The notes: a model not told the origin generated them from the letters alone. A stretch of DNA of 37,622 nt from Bacillota bacterium (GCA_029548395.1 JAKPNM010000077.1:1-37622), one strand, 5' to 3'; counted from the first letter of the stretch, positions 1-9,844 are shown. Made by a program: numbers and translations.

Positions 1-1
1 G

Positions 2-340
2 CGCCATATCATGATGTACATCGGCACCCTGGCCGATTACGGCTTTACGGCGGAGAACGCGCCGGAGCTGAAGGATTACCTCAGCTATCCCCTGGTGATC
101 CATGACGGGCCCAACCCCTTTCATCCGCAGTGGTACGAGCAGTACATCCAGGAGAACAACCTGCGGGCCACCACCACCAACGGCGGCGTCATGGTTTCGA
201 TCATCGGCGTGCCGGCTTCCGCCATGCCCCTGAGCGTCACCAGCAACAACGAGCTGTATCATTATTTTGAACTGGAAGGCTATCAGCTGACCCTGTATGA
301 CCTGGACCTGGCGACCAGCTATGTCTGGTTCCGCATGTAG
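2..340 (+). CDS. C-terminal part of an unknown protein (cut by window edge)
   Basis: The reading frame is open to the left edge, so only about the last 112 residues are present. The two adjacent ATG codons at 11 and 14 are probably internal methionines, because no ribosome site fits in the available sequence. The fragment is rich in Tyr, Asn and Leu, with no Cys and no membrane segment. It ends in an aromatic stretch (YVWFRM). I do not recognise the family. An extracellular or beta-rich domain is possible from the composition, but that is a guess. A strong terminator follows 28 bases after the stop, so this gene ends a transcription unit separate from the polyamine operon downstream. Confidence 0.55.
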   Translation, partial: RHIMMYIGTLADYGFTAENAPELKDYLSYPLVIHDGPNPFHPQWYEQYIQENNLRATTTNGGVMVSIIGVPASAMPLSVTSNNELYHYFELEGYQLTLYDLDLATSYVWFRM

Positions 341-368
341 GGACAGGCCGGGCGTTTGACGCATCAAT

Positions 369-396
369 AAGCTTCCCTGGTTTGGGAAGCTTTTTT
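369..396 (+). terminator. Intrinsic terminator after the first gene
   Basis: There is a 9-bp perfect stem, AAGCTTCCC (369-377) with GGGAAGCTT (384-392), a 6-base loop and a following T-run to 396. It isolates the left-edge gene from the regulator promoter at 530. The stretch 397-529 holds no recognisable gene. Confidence 0.85.
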
Positions 397-529
397 GCAG
401 GGTTGCGGCAGTTGGCCAGGCGCGTGGCGCAAGCCCGGAACAATTTTTCAAAGACGCCCAAAAACCCTTGAGATCCTTGATGATCGGGCGGTCCGCATGA
501 AATTATTTACACAAGGCCAAAGAATAATA

Positions 530-558
530 TTGACAAGCCGCCGGTTGGGTGGTTTAAT
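530..558 (+). promoter_or_regulatory. Sigma-A promoter of the polyamine operon
   Basis: Perfect -35 TTGACA at 530-535, 17-bp spacer, -10 TTTAAT at 553-558. Expected transcription start is near 565, placing the palindrome at 572-592 in the initially transcribed region. Confidence 0.75.
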
Positions 559-571
559 GTTGCTTGCCGTA

Positions 572-592
572 AAGTTTAGAAACGCTAAACTT
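572..592. promoter_or_regulatory. Probable operator for the XRE-cupin regulator
   Basis: Perfect inverted repeat AAGTTTAG / CTAAACTT with a 5-base spacer, just downstream of the promoter and 17 bases before the regulator's ATG. A dimeric HTH regulator bound here would block its own promoter. Autoregulation and control of potABCD are inferred from position. Confidence 0.6.
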
Positions 593-609
593 ACTGGCCG
601 GAGGATATT

Positions 610-1152
610 ATGGACATTGGCGCTACCCTGCGTGCGCTGCGGCTGTCACGCAACCTGACCCAGGAGGACCTGGCCGACCGGTGCGAATTGAGCAAGGGCT
701 TTATTTCCCAGGTGGAGAACAACCTGACATCGCCCTCCATCGCTACGCTGACGGATATGATCGAATGCCTGGGCACCACGCTGAAGCAGTTTTTTAGCGA
801 GGCCCCGCAGGAAAAAATCGTCTATTCGCGTTCGGACATGTTTGAAAAGGAGGACGACGAGCTGCTGCGCGGCAGCATCGTTTGGCTGGTGCCCAATGCC
901 CAGAAAAACCGCATGGAGCACATTCTGGTCACCCTGGGGCCGGGCGGCCGCACGGCGGAGTTTCCGGCGCATGACGGGGAGGAGTTCGGCTATGTGCTCT
1001 CCGGGCAGATCGTCCTTTATACCGGGAACGTGCCCCATCAGCTCTCCCGGGGTGAGAGCTTCTGCCTGCACCCGGACGCGCCGCACCATGTGACAAACCC
1101 GGGCAAGCATCAGGCGCGCTTCCTGTGGACGTCCACCCCGCCCACCTTCTGA
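610..1152 (+). CDS. XRE-family regulator with C-terminal cupin domain
   Basis: This 180-residue protein has a helix-turn-helix of the Cro/C1 (XRE) type at residues about 6-60, with the typical [20 protein letters not shown] pattern. A small beta-barrel cupin domain covers about 105-178 ([11 protein letters not shown], then [10 protein letters not shown]). Members of this two-domain family sense a small ligand through the cupin. They are commonly found directly upstream of potABCD in Firmicutes, where they control polyamine uptake. Here the gene sits 31 bp before potA with no terminator between, so they should be co-transcribed. GGAGG at 600-604 serves the ATG at 610. The palindrome in its leader suggests autoregulation. 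The ligand (spermidine or putrescine) is inferred from neighbours only. Confidence 0.88.
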   Translation: MDIGATLRALRLSRNLTQEDLADRCELSKGFISQVENNLTSPSIATLTDMIECLGTTLKQFFSEAPQEKIVYSRSDMFEKEDDELLRGSIVWLVPNAQKNRMEHILVTLGPGGRTAEFPAHDGEEFGYVLSGQIVLYTGNVPHQLSRGESFCLHPDAPHHVTNPGKHQARFLWTSTPPTF

Positions 1153-1183
1153 TCCCTGCGTACGACCCTCACCGGAGGCTATG

Positions 1184-2281
1184 ATGCAAGAGAGACCACG
1201 GCTGATCAACCTGGAAAACATCTCCAAGGAATATGACGGGGTGCGGGTGTTGTCGGACATCAACCTGTACATCCGCAAAAATGAGTTTGTCACCCTGCTG
1301 GGACCCTCCGGCTGCGGCAAGACCACCACCCTGCGCATCATCGGCGGCTTTGAAAGGGCCACCACCGGACGGGTGCTGTTTGACGGACAGGACATCACGG
1401 ACCTGCCCCCCTACAAGCGCAAGGTCAACACCGTGTTCCAGAAGTACGCGCTGTTTCCGCACCTGAACGTGTATGAGAACATCGCCTTCGGGCTGAAGGT
1501 GGCCAAGCGCCCCAGGGATGAGATCCGCCGGAAGGTTGAGAAGATGCTGGCCCTGGTCAACCTGCGCTCCTATGGCAAGCGCAGCGTGGAAAGCCTGTCC
1601 GGCGGGCAGCAGCAGCGCATCGCCATTGCCCGCGCCCTGGTCAACGAGCCCGAGGTGCTCCTGCTGGACGAGCCTTTGGGCGCGCTGGACCTCAAGCTGC
1701 GCCAGGAGATGCAGCTTGAATTGAAGCGCATGCAGCAAATGCTGGGCATCACGTTTATCTATGTGACCCACGACCAGGAAGAGGCGCTGACGATGTCGGA
1801 CATCATCGTGGTCATGAAGGACGGCTACATCCAGCAGATCGGCACGCCCAAGGACGTGTATGACGAGCCCAAGAGCGCCTTTGTCGCCAACTTCATCGGT
1901 CAGAGCAACATCATCCGAGGCGAGATGGTGCACGACTGCCTGGTCAATTTCTGCGGCGCGGACTTTCCCTGCGTGGACAAGGGCTTTGGCAGCAATGCCC
2001 CGGTGGATGTGCTGATACGCCCGGAGGACCTGCAGATTGTGCCTGAGGACGAGGGCCGGCTCAAAGGCATCGTGCGCAGCGTGCTGTTCAAGGGCGTCCA
2101 TTATGAGATGATCATCGATTCCGGCGCGATGCGCTTCAAGGTGCACTCCACCGTGATGCAGCCGGAGGGCTCTACCGTGGGGCTGGATGTAATTCCCTTC
2201 AATATTCACATCATGAAGCCCATGCCGAAGGAGGAGACGCAATTCGAGGAGGCAACGCAATCCGAGGAGGAGACCGCATGA
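1184..2281 (+). CDS. potA: Spermidine/putrescine ABC transporter ATP-binding protein PotA
   Basis: This ATPase powers polyamine import by the PotABCD complex at the inner face of the membrane. Walker A GPSGCGKT is at residues 40-47, Q-loop Gln at 86, signature LSGGQ at 138-142, Walker B LLLDEP at 159-164 and the switch His in VTHDQ near 195. A TOBE-type regulatory domain fills the C-terminal third. Two adjacent ATGs exist at 1181 and 1184. GGAGG at 1174-1178 lies only 2 bases from the first and 5 from the second, so I favour 1184 (365 residues). The last 16 or so residues form an acidic, internally repeated tail rich in Glu, Thr and Gln. Its codons also carry several GGAGG motifs in front of potB, whose ATG overlaps this stop (ATGA). 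Confidence 0.95.
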   Translation: MQERPRLINLENISKEYDGVRVLSDINLYIRKNEFVTLLGPSGCGKTTTLRIIGGFERATTGRVLFDGQDITDLPPYKRKVNTVFQKYALFPHLNVYENIAFGLKVAKRPRDEIRRKVEKMLALVNLRSYGKRSVESLSGGQQQRIAIARALVNEPEVLLLDEPLGALDLKLRQEMQLELKRMQQMLGITFIYVTHDQEEALTMSDIIVVMKDGYIQQIGTPKDVYDEPKSAFVANFIGQSNIIRGEMVHDCLVNFCGADFPCVDKGFGSNAPVDVLIRPEDLQIVPEDEGRLKGIVRSVLFKGVHYEMIIDSGAMRFKVHSTVMQPEGSTVGLDVIPFNIHIMKPMPKEETQFEEATQSEEETA

Positions 2282-3267
2282 GCGCGATGGCCTTCCCGCC
2301 CTGGGCGGTCTGGCTGATGCTGCTGGGGCTGGCGGCGTTTGCCGGCATGATAGCGCTGTCCATCAGGCGCAACCGCGGCATCCGCCGCACGCTGTTCGCC
2401 TTTCCCTACGGCCTGTGGATTGTGGTGTTCACGCTGATCCCGCTGCTGCTGATCGGGTATTACGCCTTTACCGACCGTTCCGGCGCCTTCACGCTGGACA
2501 ACTTCCGCACCTTTTGGGACAGCAACTTCGAGATGCGCAAGCAGATGCTGGACATGGGCTTTGATCCCGCTGACCTGGGCATCGCCCGGGGCAATGTCAA
2601 TATGGACACCCTGATTTACTCCCTGTGGATGGCTTTCCTGTGCACGCTCATCTGCCTGGCGATGGGCTACCCGGCGGCGCTGTTCATGGCCGACCGCAAC
2701 TTCAAGCTGGGCAGCACCCTGGTCGTGTTGTTCATCATCCCCATGTGGATGAACTTTTTGCTGCGCACCATCGCCTGGATGAGCCTGCTGGAGGACAACG
2801 GCCTGATCAACACCCTGCTTGGCGCCCTGGGCCTGCCCCGGATGCAGCTGATGTACAATTCCCGGGCGGTGCTGCTGGGCATGGTCTACAACTACCTGCC
2901 CTTTATGGTCTTCCCGATTTACAACGCGCTCTCCAAGCAGGATCCCAAGCTGTCCGAAGCCGCGATGGACCTGGGCGCCAACGCCGCGCTGACCTTTTTC
3001 AAGGTGACCCTGCCGCTGTCCCTGCCGGGGGTCATTTCTGGCATTACCATGGTGTTCATGCCCTCCGTGACCACCTTCTTTATCCCGCGCGTATTGGGCG
3101 GCGGCAACACCGAGATGTTCGGCGACCTGATCGAGCGCACCTTCCTGAGCGCGGACAACTGGAATCTGGGCAGCGCGCTGAGCCTGATCATGATGGTGCT
3201 GATTTTGCTCAGCCTGACGACGCTGAGGAAGTTTGACCCGGAGGGGGAAGGGGGGACCATGATATGA
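2278..3267 (+). CDS. potB: Polyamine ABC transporter permease PotB
   Basis: This is one of the two membrane subunits of the polyamine importer. The ABC permease EAA loop is visible as [20 protein letters not shown] near residues 226-245, followed by PGVISG. The family's usual size is about 275-290 residues. Here it is 329, because of an added N-terminal hydrophobic segment (about residues 9-28, followed by a basic RRNRGIRR stretch) and a hydrophilic insertion near 85-108. The start is supported by ATGA overlap with potA and a GGAGG 7 bases upstream. It is followed by potC with a 4-base overlap, so the permease pair should be translated together. About seven membrane segments are expected rather than six. 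Confidence 0.93.
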   Translation: MSAMAFPPWAVWLMLLGLAAFAGMIALSIRRNRGIRRTLFAFPYGLWIVVFTLIPLLLIGYYAFTDRSGAFTLDNFRTFWDSNFEMRKQMLDMGFDPADLGIARGNVNMDTLIYSLWMAFLCTLICLAMGYPAALFMADRNFKLGSTLVVLFIIPMWMNFLLRTIAWMSLLEDNGLINTLLGALGLPRMQLMYNSRAVLLGMVYNYLPFMVFPIYNALSKQDPKLSEAAMDLGANAALTFFKVTLPLSLPGVISGITMVFMPSVTTFFIPRVLGGGNTEMFGDLIERTFLSADNWNLGSALSLIMMVLILLSLTTLRKFDPEGEGGTMI

Positions 3268-4040
3268 GCAGGATGTTCAAGCGCGGGTACCTGGCCCTGA
3301 TGCTGCTGTTTTTGTATGTGCCCATCCTCGTGCTGATCGTCCAGTCCTTCAACGCCGGCGTCAGCCGCGCCAAGTGGCAGGGCTTTTCGCTGAAGTGGTA
3401 CATTGACCTGTTCAACAGCGCCTCCATTATAAACGCCTTTTACATCACCCTTACCATCGCCTTGCTGTCGGCGCTGTTTGCCACCATCCTGGGCACGCTG
3501 GCCGCCATTGGCATCCACGCCATGCAAAAGCGTCCCCAGGGCATCATGATGACGCTGACCAACATCCCCATGACCATGCCCGACATCGTCACCGGCATCT
3601 CGCTGATGCTGCTGTACATTTTCACCAGGATTCCCCGCGGCTACTTCAGCATGCTGCTGGCGCACATCACCTTCAACATCCCCTATGTGATCCTGTCGGT
3701 CATGCCCAAATTGAAGCAGATGAATAAGTTCAGCTATGAGGCCGCGCTGGACCTGGGCGCGACGCCGGGCTACGCCCTGCGCCATGTCATCCTGCCCTCG
3801 GTCATGCCGGGCGTCATCACCGGCGCGCTGCTGTCCTTCACCCTGTCCCTGGATGATTTTACCATCAGCTACTTCACCACCAGCCCGCTGGTGCAAAACC
3901 TGTCCACGCTGATCTATTCCGAGGCCCGCAAGGGCATCAAACCCACGATGAACGCGCTGAGCGCGCTGATGTTTGTCGCCCTGCTGGTGTTGCTGCTGGC
4001 GGTCAACCGTCGCGCCAACCTGGTGAAGGAAACAAAGTAA
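3264..4040 (+). CDS. potC: Polyamine ABC transporter permease PotC
   Basis: Second permease of the importer, 258 residues, the normal size for the family. It shows a short basic N-terminus, then a first membrane segment (LMLLFLYVPILVLIVQSF), and the EAA loop EAALDLGATPGYALRHVILP near residues 158-177. The SLDDFTISYF motif typical of PotC follows near 193-202. The ATG overlaps the potB stop. PotD begins 13 bases after the stop with its own AGGAGG, which allows the higher expression usual for binding proteins. Confidence 0.94.
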   Translation: MSRMFKRGYLALMLLFLYVPILVLIVQSFNAGVSRAKWQGFSLKWYIDLFNSASIINAFYITLTIALLSALFATILGTLAAIGIHAMQKRPQGIMMTLTNIPMTMPDIVTGISLMLLYIFTRIPRGYFSMLLAHITFNIPYVILSVMPKLKQMNKFSYEAALDLGATPGYALRHVILPSVMPGVITGALLSFTLSLDDFTISYFTTSPLVQNLSTLIYSEARKGIKPTMNALSALMFVALLVLLLAVNRRANLVKETK

Positions 4041-4053
4041 AGGAGGAAACCCC

Positions 4054-5091
4054 ATGAAAAAGCTGCTGTCCCTGGTTCTGATTGCCCTGCTTGCCTTCTC
4101 CCTTGTCGGCGCGCAGGCGCAAGGCACGGTCAATGTCTTCAACTGGGAAGACTATATCTCCGAGGAGGTCCTGGAGCTGTTTGAGCAGGAGACCGGCATC
4201 AAGGTCAACTACATGCGCTTTACCCTCAATGAGGACATGCTGGTGCAGGTGCGCACCAGCCCGGGCGCCTTTGACGTGGTGTTTCCCTCCGACTACGCCA
4301 TTGAGCGCATGATGGCGGAGGACCTGCTCCAGCCCATTGATTATGCCAGGGTGCCCAATGCCGTCCAGATTCTGGACTGGCTGCGGAATCCCGACTATGA
4401 CCCCGGCCAGGTGTATTCCGTCCCCTACATGTGGGGCACGGTGGGCATCCTCTATGACACCACCAGGGTGTCCGCTCCCATCGATTCCTGGGGCGCGCTG
4501 TTTGATGAGCAGTACAAGGGCGAGGTCTTCATGCTGGATTCCCCGCGCGACGCCCTGGGCGTGGCGCTCAAGTACCTGGGATATTCCGTCAACTCCAAGA
4601 ACCCTGCTGAAATCCAGGCCGCGGCCAACCTGCTGATCGAGCAAAAGCAAAAGGGCATCGTCAAGGCCTACCAGGTGGATGAGACCAAGGACAAGATGGT
4701 GGCCGGCGAGGCCGCCCTGGCCGTGGTCTGGTCGGGCGACGCCCAGTATGCCATCAACTTGAATGAGGACCTGGCCTATGTGGTGCCTAAAGAGGGCAGC
4801 AACGTCTGGGTGGACAGCATGGTCATTCCCAGGAGCGCGCCCAACCCGGAGAACGCCCACATCTTCATTAACTTCATGTCCCGGCCCGACATCGCGCAGA
4901 TGAATGCCGAATATATCGAATATTCCTCCCCCAACGCCGGCGCGATCGAGCTGATGGGCGAGGAATACACCGGCAACCCCACCTTGAATCCGTCCCGGGA
5001 GACCGTCGGCAATTGCGAGTTCTTCCATGACAACAACGATGTCAAGGTGCTCTACGACACCTACTGGGGGATGGTCAAAAACGCCAAATAG
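4054..5091 (+). CDS. potD: Spermidine/putrescine-binding protein PotD
   Basis: This is the extracellular solute receptor of the PotABC importer, 345 residues. A signal peptide (MKKLLSLVLIALLAFSLVGAQA) ends in an A-x-A type cleavage site. No lipobox cysteine is present, although Firmicutes binding proteins are usually lipoproteins. Family positions that contact polyamines look intact: FNWEDY near the mature N-terminus, PYMWGT, the LDSPRDALG acidic helix, VVWSGDA, and NVWVDS with the Trp and Asp that cradle the amine. AGGAGG precedes the ATG by 7 bases. A strong terminator at 5104-5133 ends the operon. Confidence 0.94.
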   Translation: MKKLLSLVLIALLAFSLVGAQAQGTVNVFNWEDYISEEVLELFEQETGIKVNYMRFTLNEDMLVQVRTSPGAFDVVFPSDYAIERMMAEDLLQPIDYARVPNAVQILDWLRNPDYDPGQVYSVPYMWGTVGILYDTTRVSAPIDSWGALFDEQYKGEVFMLDSPRDALGVALKYLGYSVNSKNPAEIQAAANLLIEQKQKGIVKAYQVDETKDKMVAGEAALAVVWSGDAQYAINLNEDLAYVVPKEGSNVWVDSMVIPRSAPNPENAHIFINFMSRPDIAQMNAEYIEYSSPNAGAIELMGEEYTGNPTLNPSRETVGNCEFFHDNNDVKVLYDTYWGMVKNAK

Positions 5092-5100
5092 CCATATAAT
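5072..5100 (+). promoter_or_regulatory. Possible galE promoter overlapping the potD end
   Basis: TGGTCA at 5072-5077 (4 of 6 matches to -35), 17-bp spacer, perfect TATAAT at 5095-5100. Predicted start is near 5107, inside the left arm of the potD terminator, so a transcript from here would lack part of that stem. Weak -35, hence modest confidence. Confidence 0.4.
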
Positions 5101-5103
5101 AGG

Positions 5104-5133
5104 CCCGTGCCGGTTTCCGGCGCGGGTTTTTTT
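5104..5133 (+). terminator. Terminator of the polyamine operon
   Basis: A 10-bp stem, CCCGTGCCGG with CCGGCGCGGG (one G-T pair), a TTT loop and a 7-base T-run. It lies 12 bases after the potD stop. Confidence 0.9.
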
Positions 5134-5163
5134 ATGTGCACAGACCGAACAGGAGGACAGGGG

Positions 5164-6177
5164 ATGGAGATTCTTGTCACCGGCGGCGCGGGCTACATCG
5201 GCTCGCATACCTGCCTGGAGCTCATGGAAAACGGTTATGACGTGGTGGTGGTGGACGACCTGCGCAACTCCGACCTGGAGGCGCTGCGCCGCGTGGAGGC
5301 GCTCTCGGGCAAGGCCCTGGCCTTCTACAATTTTGACGTGTGCGACCAGGACCGCCTTGATAAGGTCTTTGGCGCGCACGCCATCAACAGCGTGATCCAC
5401 TTCGCCGGGCTCAAGGCCGTGGGGGAGTCCGTGGGCATGCCGCTGGCCTACTACGCCAACAACCTGGGCAGCACGCTGGCGCTGGCTGGCTGCATGAAGC
5501 GCCATCATGTGCGCAACTTCATCTTTTCTTCCTCCGCCACCGTGTACGCGCAGGACAACCGGATGCCCCTGGCGGAGGGGGACGCCCTGGGCTGCACCAA
5601 TCCCTACGGCTGGACCAAGCTTATGTGTGAGCAGATCCTGCGTGACCTGTGCGTGGCGGAGCCCGTCTTTTCCGTGGTGCTGCTGCGCTACTTCAACCCC
5701 ATCGGCGCGCACCCAAGCGGCCGCATCGGCGAGGACCCGGCCGGCATTCCCAACAACCTCCTGCCCTACATCACCCAGACCGCGCTGGGCCGGCATGCGA
5801 GGCTGACGGTGCATGGGAATGACTATGACACCCCTGACGGCACCGGCGTGCGCGACTATATCCATGTGGTGGACCTGGCGCGCGGCCACCTGAAAGCCCT
5901 GGAATACGCCAAGCGCAACCGCGGCTGCGAGGCCATCAACCTGGGCACCGGCCGGGGCTACTCCGTGCTTGAGATCCTGCGCGCCTTTGAAACGGTCAAC
6001 CAGGTCAAGGTGCCCTACACCATCGGTCCGCGCCGCCCCGGCGACCTTGCCGCCGTCTACGCGGACCCGCAAAAGGCCGGGGAGCTGCTGGGCTGGCAGG
6101 CCGAGCTGGGCATTGAGGATATGTGCCGCGATGCCTGGAACTGGCAGAGGAACAACCCCAGGGGTTACAGGACGTAG
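5164..6177 (+). CDS. galE: UDP-glucose 4-epimerase GalE
   Basis: It interconverts UDP-glucose and UDP-galactose with bound NAD, in the Leloir pathway and in supplying galactose for surface glycans. The product is 337 residues, normal for the family. The NAD-binding GGAGYIGSH is at residues 7-15 and the short-chain dehydrogenase triad is visible as SSSATVY and, downstream, YGWTK. Substrate-domain motifs RYFNPIGAH and the GVRDYIHVVDLA stretch are intact. A longer frame from 5107 is unlikely, because that codon lies inside the potD terminator. The AGGAGG at 5150-5156 fits the ATG at 5164. It is separated from potD by a terminator and stands as a single gene. Confidence 0.95.
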   Translation: MEILVTGGAGYIGSHTCLELMENGYDVVVVDDLRNSDLEALRRVEALSGKALAFYNFDVCDQDRLDKVFGAHAINSVIHFAGLKAVGESVGMPLAYYANNLGSTLALAGCMKRHHVRNFIFSSSATVYAQDNRMPLAEGDALGCTNPYGWTKLMCEQILRDLCVAEPVFSVVLLRYFNPIGAHPSGRIGEDPAGIPNNLLPYITQTALGRHARLTVHGNDYDTPDGTGVRDYIHVVDLARGHLKALEYAKRNRGCEAINLGTGRGYSVLEILRAFETVNQVKVPYTIGPRRPGDLAAVYADPQKAGELLGWQAELGIEDMCRDAWNWQRNNPRGYRT

Positions 6178-6187
6178 TCGAGGGGAC

Positions 6188-6347
6188 GCTTCTTTTTCTT
6201 GAAAGAAAAAGAAGCAAAAAGAACTTTAACAGGAATAGGAATAGGACTTCAATTACAAAAGCCGTTGACCGGTCGCAACGGCTTTTATAACGGTTCTTAT
6301 TAAAGTTCTTTGAAGGTTTGGAAACTTTCTTTCAAGAAAGTTTCCAA
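6188..6347. repeat. Palindrome-rich intergenic element between galE and asnS
   Basis: The 160-bp block is built from nested inverted repeats. A 13-bp A/T-G hairpin lies at 6188-6200/6203-6215. A distant 12-bp pair AAAGAACTTTAA (6218-6229) and TTAAAGTTCTTT (6300-6311) encloses a central 11-bp hairpin at 6257-6286. A 14-bp palindrome follows at 6318-6331/6334-6347. It sits between convergent genes. The symmetry goes beyond a simple terminator and looks like a MITE- or REP-type repeat. No second copy is in this window. Confidence 0.5.
6257..6286. terminator. Bidirectional terminator between galE and asnS
   Basis: Perfect 11-bp stem AAAAGCCGTTG (6257-6267) with CAACGGCTTTT (6276-6286). A-runs and T-runs at both ends let it act for galE on the + strand and asnS on the - strand. 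Confidence 0.75.
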
Positions 6348-6368
6348 GGTTCCCAGCTTTCTCCGTCC

Positions 6369-7753
<1,385 letters not shown>

Positions 7754-7757
<4 letters not shown>

Positions 7758-8719
7758 AGGGATTTATCCTCCTTCAATATCATGCCCAGCATGGCTGCGC
7801 CGATGATGCCGGCGCCATTGCCCAGAACAGCCAGCTCCACCCGGCCATAGGGCATGGTTTTAAACATCAGGTAGCGCGGCATTTTTTCATTGACGGCGTC
7901 CAGCAGGAACTGCCCGGCCATGCTGATGCCGCCGCCCAGCACAATCACCTCCGGGTCCATGAAGGAAACGATGCTGTTGATGGCCAGCGCCAGGTAATCA
8001 GTGTAGCGGTCAAAGACCTTCGCTGCAAGCGGGTCGCCTTCTTTGGCGCAGTCGATGATGATCTTGCCGCTGATCTTTTCCGGCTTGCCCGCCCGCTGAA
8101 GGATCAGGCTGTCCGGATGCATGCTGACGGCTTCGCGCCCCATGCGGATGAGCGCGGTCGCCGAGCAATACTGCTCCACGCAGCCCCGTTTGCCGCAGGT
8201 GCAGGGGAGACCGTCCATTTCCATGGTCAGGTGCCCCAGCTCGCTGGCCACGCCGTGCGCGCCGGTCCAGGGCTTGCCGTTGATGACGATTCCGCCGCCC
8301 ACGCCTGTGCCCAGGGTCAGGAAAACGCTGGATGCCGCACCCGCGCTCACGCCGGCTACGCTCTCGGCCAGGCCGGCCACGGTGGCGTCATTGTCGATAA
8401 AGACAGGCTTGCTGATATATTTTTGCAGCTCCTCGCGCAGCGGGATCTCATGCCAGCCCAGGTTGGTGCAAAAGATCACCCGGCCGGTGGTGTTGTCCGC
8501 AATGCCCGGGATGCCGATGCCAAGGGCTTCCACCTCGTCCATGCCGCGCCCTGACCGCTCCAGCGCCTTGAGCGCGCAGGCGGCCATGTCGCGCACGATC
8601 TCCCTGTAGTCCCGCTGCGCGATGGTGGCGGTGGACGCTTCAGCGAGGATGTTTCCCTTCAGGTCGATGGCGCCTGCCGCGATCATGGTCCCGCCCAGAT
8701 CAATGCCGATAAAAATCAT
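7754..8719 (-). CDS. ROK-family sugar kinase, probable glucokinase
   Basis: The 321-residue ROK protein is predicted to phosphorylate glucose (or a related hexose such as N-acetylhexosamine) with ATP in the cytoplasm. The ATP-binding DLGGT is at residues 7-11, catalytic IDNDA with Asp 111, and the ROK zinc site is formed by His 163 with Cys 173, 175 and 180 in [16 protein letters not shown] at 136-143 is the second phosphate-binding motif. It sits between hprK (18 bases upstream) and asnS (4-base overlap) in one operon, which favours a housekeeping glucokinase role. The sequence alone cannot exclude ManNAc or GlcNAc kinase activity, which would serve the sialic-acid genes at the right end. 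Confidence 0.88.
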
Positions 8720-8737
8720 GCTGCGCTCCGGAACCGC

Positions 8738-9652
8738 TTATCCGTTTTCCATCAGTTCGTTCATGCGTTTATCCAGCTCCTGGGCAGCTGAATACCCCAT
8801 GCGCTTGAGGCTCAGGTTGCGGGCGGCCACCTCGATGATGATGGCCAGGTTGCGGCCGGGCTTGACCGGCAGCACCAGGCTTGGCACCTTCACATCCATG
8901 ATGGTCGTATAGTTTTCCTCCAGGCCCAGGCGGTCGTATTCCTTTTGTTCATTCCACGGCTCCAGGTGGATTTCCATGTCGATGGATTTGCTCATCAGCA
9001 CGGAGCCGATGCCGTACATCTGGCGGATGTCAATGATGCCGATGCCCCGGATTTCCATAAAAAACCGGATGGTCTCCGGGGATTCGCCGGTCAGGCGGTT
9101 TTCGTTGACGCGGCAGATGTCCACCACGTCATCGGCCACCAGCTGATGGCCGCGCTTGATCAATTCCAGAGCGGCCTCGCTTTTGCCCACGCCGGATTCT
9201 CCGGTGATCAGCACGCCCACGCCGTACACATCCACCAGCACCGCGTGCATGGTCATGCGCGGGGCCAGGACGCGGCTTAAGAACATGATGGCGCTGACGA
9301 TAAAGCTGGTGGTGTGCATCTTTGAGCCAAAGACAGGGATGTTCTTTTCCCGGGCGAGCTCAAGCAGCTCCTCCGGCGGGCGGTGGCCGCGGCACAATAC
9401 CACGCAGGGGATGGCATACTCAAAAAAGGCCGCCAGCTTGTTGTAACGCTCCTGCTTTGACAGGCCCATCAAATAGCCCATCTCGGCATTGCCCAAGATC
9501 TGCGGCCGTTCCACCGCGAAATGCTCGTAATACCCGCTCAGCTCCAGCCCCGGACGGTTGAACTCCGCCGAATCGATGTCAAGCATCGTGCGGGTGGTGG
9601 GAGAGAGGACCTCCAGGTTTAATCCTGTCACAAATTCAGAGAACTTGACCAC
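8738..9652 (-). CDS. hprK: HPr kinase/phosphorylase
   Basis: This bifunctional enzyme phosphorylates or dephosphorylates Ser46 of HPr and so sets carbon catabolite repression in Firmicutes. The P-loop GESGVGKSE follows the conserved MHAVLVDVYGVGVLITG segment, and the family signature EIRGIGIIDIRQMYG is intact. I place the start at GTG 9652 (304 residues, close to the usual 305-315). The frame can be extended to a TTG at 9721, but that TTG is the first base of a consensus -35 box (9721-9716) with its -10 at 9698-9693. An extended protein would therefore begin upstream of its own transcript. AAAGGCGG precedes the GTG. It heads the hprK-ROK-asnS operon. Confidence 0.93.
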   Translation of the reverse strand: MVKFSEFVTGLNLEVLSPTTRTMLDIDSAEFNRPGLELSGYYEHFAVERPQILGNAEMGYLMGLSKQERYNKLAAFFEYAIPCVVLCRGHRPPEELLELAREKNIPVFGSKMHTTSFIVSAIMFLSRVLAPRMTMHAVLVDVYGVGVLITGESGVGKSEAALELIKRGHQLVADDVVDICRVNENRLTGESPETIRFFMEIRGIGIIDIRQMYGIGSVLMSKSIDMEIHLEPWNEQKEYDRLGLEENYTTIMDVKVPSLVLPVKPGRNLAIIIEVAARNLSLKRMGYSAAQELDKRMNELMENG

Positions 9653-9692
9653 CGCGTACCGCCTTTCGGCCCAAGGCCTTAATGTCCAGCAC

Positions 9693-9721
9693 AGTATACA
9701 TGATGCGCCCGGCGCGTTCAA
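9693..9721 (-). promoter_or_regulatory. Promoter of the hprK operon
   Basis: On the minus strand TTGAAC (9721-9716), 17-bp spacer, TATACT (9698-9693). The predicted leader is only about 35 bases to the GTG at 9652. Confidence 0.75.
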
Positions 9722-9791
9722 GCAAGACGCTGTATTACCCTCCCGCCCGTCCGGCCGCAGTCCGGCCGCTGTCTAAAATCATTACAAAATG

Positions 9792-9820
9792 TTGCAATTC
9801 TGATAAATAAAAGTTACAAT
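9792..9820 (+). promoter_or_regulatory. Promoter of the stator-like operon
   Basis: TTGCAA (9792-9797), 17-bp spacer, TACAAT (9815-9820), then a short leader and AAAGGCGG before the GTG at 9845. It is divergent from the hprK promoter 71 bp away, so the operon is independently transcribed. Confidence 0.7.
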
Positions 9821-9844
9821 ACAGTTCACAAAGGCGGTGATGAT

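Noticed and set aside
1169..2260. 363-codon minus-strand frame opposite potA
   Set aside because: Mirror frame of a confident ABC ATPase, His/Leu-rich with no motif or ribosome site.
4003..6072. 689-codon open frame on the minus strand opposite potD and galE
   Set aside because: Composition is His/Val/Gly-rich nonsense typical of the antisense of GC-rich genes. It covers two clear genes and a terminator and has no family motifs.
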